DNA from: Patescibacteria group bacterium
GTDB lineage: Bacteria; Patescibacteriota; Microgenomatia; UBA1400; PJMF01
Direction of reading: 5' to 3'
DNA length: 57,791 nucleotides
NCBI GenBank assembly: GCA_018830045.1
Contig: JAHJTF010000022.1
Location: 1 to 57,791 of the forward strand
How positions within the stretch are numbered: position 1 is the first letter of the stretch; every line of letters starts with the position of its first letter. Of this stretch, positions 54,425 to 57,791 are shown in pieces. The notes under the pieces were generated by a model, which did not search any database, had not been told where the DNA came from, and saw only the letters and a list, made by a program, of their open reading frames with translations. Made by a program: the position numbers and the translations under genes.

Positions 54425-57386
54425 ACTCTACCTTGGCGTGTTTTTTTAACTCTTTGGGAAAATCTTCAAAGAAATAGTAATTGTCGGGATGTGGTTGGAG
54501 CCATTGATCGTTCTGGCTAATAAAGTAGAGGCGTTTAACCTCAGGGTGTTTTTCTAGTTGGAGCAAGGTGTCATAAACAAAGAGATTTTGAGCTGGATTA
54601 GTGTGATGGGAGGCAGTATCAAGGGTGACAAACCAGGTATCTCCAAGGGCAAAGCGTTGGAATTGAGGACCAAAGATAGTGTTTTTTTGGGGACTATAAT
54701 TGCTTAAAACAGAAACGATGGGAGTCTGGAAACTTGCTCCGAGGCGTTGTAAAAATAACGTTCCCCAATTAATTTCTCGGTTTTGACTTGCATCACCCAC
54801 GAGAAAAATTAGATCGGGTTGTTGGTTAATTAAATCTTGTTTGAGCTGTTGCTGTTTTTGGGTGAGAAATTTACTAGAGCCAAGCTCGGCAATTAGCTGG
54901 TTACTGACTACTAGAAAGTTAAGTTTATTTGAGATTGTTTTTAAGTGTTTATGGTTCCAAGTCTGAGGTTGAGTGGGAATAATGACCTCACTGGCTAGGA
55001 GCTGATAGTAGTTACATGCCTGTCGACAATCAATGTCTTTGAGTTGAATGCCAAATTGTTGCTTATAGTTTTCAAAGGCTTCATTAACTACCTGTTGTTG
55101 ACTAACATTGGCATTAGTAATAAATAATTCCTGCCAAGGATTTTGCGCAATGAGTTGCCGATAAGTTTCTAGGTCTTGGGCTGTGATGGGTTGGATTTGA
55201 TATCCATCTTGACCATAAAGATCAAATAAAACAGGTTCAATGGTGGTTAGTAAAATTGGCTGTGGTTTATTCTCAAAAACCCTGGTGGGTAAGTAACGAT
55301 TGGCTCGTCTAATGGCCACAAAGCTACTGGGACGATAGGTATCGCGGAAGCTAGCCAAGATACTGCCGGTCATGTTAAGAAAGTGTTGGACTAAACCTAA
55401 ATGAATTAAAGTAAACACTATGAATAAGTAATTCCATAATTTGGAGATCGGGCGAGGCCTAATGTGACGAATTAATCGATAAATAATGATGAGTAAAAGA
55501 AGCAGCCATAAATTAATGGGGCTAGATTTGGTAGGCAGGGAGTAAAAACTGGGTGTGGTAAAAATAAGTAGCAGTAAAAGAAATCTAAAAATTGAGTCAG
55601 GGGTGAATTTTCTAATTAGAAGATCTAATAAAAACACACTCCCTATCATCAAGATCAAATTGGCAAAGTAAAACATGGCTGGTTCGTGGTAAAGAAGATA
55701 GAAGGGGAGTAAATACAGACTGTAGGTAGCTCCAATGCCCGGTTGATATTGATAAAAACAATCCATCCAGTTCTGCCAATTCATGTTAGTTAGCCAGCAC
55801 TCACTAGTGGCGGTATACTTGGCTGAAGTGGAGCTGAGGGCAAAGCTTTTGACTAAGCTGTACTCGCTAAAGGGTCGCTTGTGAACTAAAAGAATTAAGA
55901 AGATCCCAGCAACTAAAATGGGCCAGAATTTTTTCAGCCAGCTTAAAATACGTTTAAGTCGCGCTAATTCTTGTTGTTTAACTATTTTTTCATTCAACAG
56001 AGTGTAGCTTTTAAGCGTTAAACCAGCCATGGCCCAATAGGTAAAGGCGACTTTGGAGGCGGCAAAGACGTCAATGATAAAAGCGTTGATAAATAGACCC
56101 ACAGTGGCAGCTAGGAAGCCAATGGTGAGAGTTTGATTCAGCTTATCTTTAGGTAGTTTTAAAAGCAGAGTTTTGACAATTAAGATAATGATGCCAAAGA
56201 AGGCAATAAAGCCCAAGAGTCCGGTTTCACCCAAAACTCGCAAGAAGTTGTTATCTGTCCCATCAGCTTGTGTAAACTCGGTTTCTCCCACTCTATTTAA
56301 CGTGGCGTATCCTTTCCCTGTAAAGGGATTGATGCTAAAACCATCTAGGGCTTGGGGCCAGAGGGTATCAAGACGAATCCCCATGGAAAGACCGTATTTA
56401 CGGGCGTTAAGTGACCAGGTTTCATCACCCTTAAGGCTAGTAGCGTCAATGGGAGTGGAAAAACCAGCTGGGCGTAGAAAAGGAGCAAGTTTATACAACA
56501 GAGGCTTCTGCCACAACCATAGAATACTAAAGACCACTATGATTGTTACTCCAGCTCCACCTAAAATAACTAGATTTGTTTTCATAACTCCAAGCTTAGT
56601 TCGAAGCCAAAACCACAGGGGTAAAGCTAGAGAAACCAAACATCCCGCTAGAGCTGTTTTAGAACCACTTTCCCATAACAACCAGCCACCGCTAACTACG
56701 CTCAGTCCTAGCCACAGCTGTAAAAAAAGAGAGGATGAGGAAAGTATCCAAGTGAAGATTAATGGCACCACAATTAGTAACCAGGCCGCTAGATCATAGT
56801 GTCCACCAAAAGTAGATTGAAGTTTATCCGCCGGATTGAGAAATAGTAACTGACCCTTGCTGTACTCTCTGTTCATGGTGGAGAAAGCAGGCCAGTGGAA
56901 GTAGCGCTGACCGACTCCATAGATAAAAACTAGATTTAGCACTACCACTAAAGCAGTTAAAGCAATTTGAGCCTGACGTTTGGTTTTAACTCCGGAGTAC
57001 ATAAAGAGAAATAACGAAAAGTATTCCAGATAACGGAAGTAATGAAGTAAGCTTTTACCTAAATGAACAAATTGGAGAGGAATGGTTTGTTGGAGAGCAG
57101 TGGCAACTAGGAGAGAAAGTAGACCTGCCAGGGCATAAGCAATGATGAGAAAATGGAAGCTGGTTCTCCACTGGATTTTCTTACGTAAGAGCTGATTTAG
57201 CCACACTAAACCAGTAGCTAGCACCAAGAGATCTTCTATTCTCACCCTGACTATATAACCCGGGATAGCATCTAAAAGCGGCAGTTTGGGGTAAAGCGGG
57301 ATGAAGATGAGGAGAAAGAGGCTGAGAGTAAAGAGACCGTGTTGGTCAAACCAAGTAATGAGTTGTTTGATACGATAAAGCCTCAT
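54381..57386 (-). CDS. O-antigen polymerase fused to a degenerate phosphoesterase-like domain
   Basis: 1001 residues. 1-470: Wzy_C-type polymerase with the same motifs as the 42730-44376 product (STMNREYSKG, GHYDLAAWL, GTDNNFLRVLGETG). About 480-660: more membrane helices. About 815-1001: a soluble domain ordered like a calcineurin-type phosphoesterase (LNFLVVSNQL, PDLIFLVGDAS, VSVLSNYSPQ, WFVTLDTASHH), but the metal-binding DxH, GD and GNH(D/E) residues are mostly replaced (only GD kept). Possibly a glycan-binding or pseudo-enzyme domain. -10-like TAAGAT (57398-57393) ends 6 nt before ATG. Confidence 0.7.
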   Translation of the reverse strand: MRLYRIKQLITWFDQHGLFTLSLFLLIFIPLYPKLPLLDAIPGYIVRVRIEDLLVLATGLVWLNQLLRKKIQWRTSFHFLIIAYALAGLLSLLVATALQQTIPLQFVHLGKSLLHYFRYLEYFSLFLFMYSGVKTKRQAQIALTALVVVLNLVFIYGVGQRYFHWPAFSTMNREYSKGQLLFLNPADKLQSTFGGHYDLAAWLLIVVPLIFTWILSSSSLFLQLWLGLSVVSGGWLLWESGSKTALAGCLVSLALPLWFWLRTKLGVMKTNLVILGGAGVTIIVVFSILWLWQKPLLYKLAPFLRPAGFSTPIDATSLKGDETWSLNARKYGLSMGIRLDTLWPQALDGFSINPFTGKGYATLNRVGETEFTQADGTDNNFLRVLGETGLLGFIAFFGIIILIVKTLLLKLPKDKLNQTLTIGFLAATVGLFINAFIIDVFAASKVAFTYWAMAGLTLKSYTLLNEKIVKQQELARLKRILSWLKKFWPILVAGIFLILLVHKRPFSEYSLVKSFALSSTSAKYTATSECWLTNMNWQNWMDCFYQYQPGIGATYSLYLLPFYLLYHEPAMFYFANLILMIGSVFLLDLLIRKFTPDSIFRFLLLLLIFTTPSFYSLPTKSSPINLWLLLLLIIIYRLIRHIRPRPISKLWNYLFIVFTLIHLGLVQHFLNMTGSILASFRDTYRPSSFVAIRRANRYLPTRVFENKPQPILLTTIEPVLFDLYGQDGYQIQPITAQDLETYRQLIAQNPWQELFITNANVSQQQVVNEAFENYKQQFGIQLKDIDCRQACNYYQLLASEVIIPTQPQTWNHKHLKTISNKLNFLVVSNQLIAELGSSKFLTQKQQQLKQDLINQQPDLIFLVGDASQNREINWGTLFLQRLGASFQTPIVSVLSNYSPQKNTIFGPQFQRFALGDTWFVTLDTASHHTNPAQNLFVYDTLLQLEKHPEVKRLYFISQNDQWLQPHPDNYYFFEDFPKELKKHAKVEFKFVFAESSFLTPP

Positions 57387-57458
57387 ATACTTATCTTAGC
57401 ATTACATCGATCTAAACCTAGTATAAGACAATAATCTAAGGTAAAGTAGCGTTATAAA

Positions 57459-57791
57459 ATGAAGATATTTAAAGAATATAAAGAGTTACTCTCTGAGTTA
57501 ACTAAAAGAGAGATTAAGGCTAGGTATAAGCAGTCGGTCTTAGGTTATGCGTGGGTGATTCTGAATCCTTTTTTTCAGATGTTGGTGATGGCATTTGTGT
57601 TTTCTAAGATTTTACGGATTACTAATTTAGGTGTCCCCTATGCGTTGTTTCTTTATGTGGGCTTACTACCTTGGAATTTGTTTGCGGCTTCAATCGGGAG
57701 TGGTATGAACTCATTGGTAGGGAATGGATCGTTATTAACTAAAATTTATTTTCCTAGAGAAATTTTTGTGGTAAGTACGATTCTAGCTAAG
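57459..57791 (+). CDS. ABC-2 polysaccharide export permease, 3' truncated by window edge
   Basis: The first 111 residues of an ABC-2 permease: MKIFKEYKELLSELTKREIKAR (part), then KQSVLGYAWVILNPFFQML, FSKILRI, GVPYALFLYVGLLPWNLFA and GNGSLLTKIYFPREIF. This is the TagG/Wzm/KpsM signature for exporters of teichoic acid or O-polysaccharide. An ATPase partner (Wzt/TagH) is expected just beyond the window. The ORF runs open to the last base. No Shine-Dalgarno. Confidence 0.9.
   Translation, partial: MKIFKEYKELLSELTKREIKARYKQSVLGYAWVILNPFFQMLVMAFVFSKILRITNLGVPYALFLYVGLLPWNLFAASIGSGMNSLVGNGSLLTKIYFPREIFVVSTILAK

Noticed and set aside
56173..56799. 208-residue plus-strand frame
   Set aside because: Antisense to the conserved membrane domain of the polymerase; composition is unlike a natural protein.

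Overview
The window looks like a chromosomal piece of a Candidate Phyla Radiation (Patescibacteria) bacterium, most likely of the Microgenomates type. This is inference from gene content. The DNA is AT-rich by eye. A near-complete cell-wall and division (dcw) cluster is present, TGA is used as a stop, the tRNAs do not encode CCA, IleRS is of the eukaryote-like class, GlyRS is the single-chain type, and there are a DUF4012 envelope protein and many single-copy glycosyltransferases. No phage, transposon or CRISPR array was seen.

Layout. 1-1840: a GC-richer edge segment with no assignment, a 50-residue protein made of two identical zinc-knuckle units, an SHMT-like PLP enzyme, and tRNA-Gly(CCC) and tRNA-Thr(CGT). 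1839-7045: a secreted Ig-like protein, then a minus-strand surface-polysaccharide operon (flippase, GT39-type transferase, GT2, polymerase/ligase). 7111-8498: signal peptidase I and an orphan ParB.

8612-29631: one long minus-strand cluster running mraZ, rsmH, ftsL, ftsI, murE, murC, murB, murA, mraY, ftsW, murG, ftsQ, ftsA, ftsZ, then a T-box-controlled ileS-rodA pair, then rplU, an RNA methyltransferase and rpmA. murD, murF and ddl are not in the cluster. MurA carries Asp in place of the fosfomycin-target Cys, and MurE lacks most of its N-terminal domain.

29814-47390: a small SD-led gene divergent from mraZ, an anchored protein, glyS, recO, and a large exopolysaccharide/glycan region (DUF4012, PglC-type sugar transferase, ManC, many GT4 and GT2 enzymes, GT39-type and polymerase membrane proteins, EamA transporter, acyltransferase), ending in a heptad-repeat coiled-coil protein. 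47493-49587: ruvC-ruvA-ruvB. 49574-57791: more glycosyltransferases, a UDP-xylose-synthase-type dehydratase/decarboxylase, a 1001-residue polymerase fused to a degenerate phosphoesterase-like domain, and the start of an ABC-2 polysaccharide exporter.

Most interesting items: (1) a canonical T-box antiterminator/terminator directly abutting the ileS start codon, where the terminator 3' arm is also the Shine-Dalgarno, with a non-AUG ORF occupying the leader; (2) a repeated pattern of -10 boxes ending 6-9 nt before start codons, implying leaderless mRNAs for most transcription-unit-first genes; (3) mraZ-box-like repeats on both sides of a palindrome between mraZ and a divergent small gene; (4) the duplicated zinc-knuckle mini-protein; (5) the polymerase/phosphoesterase fusion.
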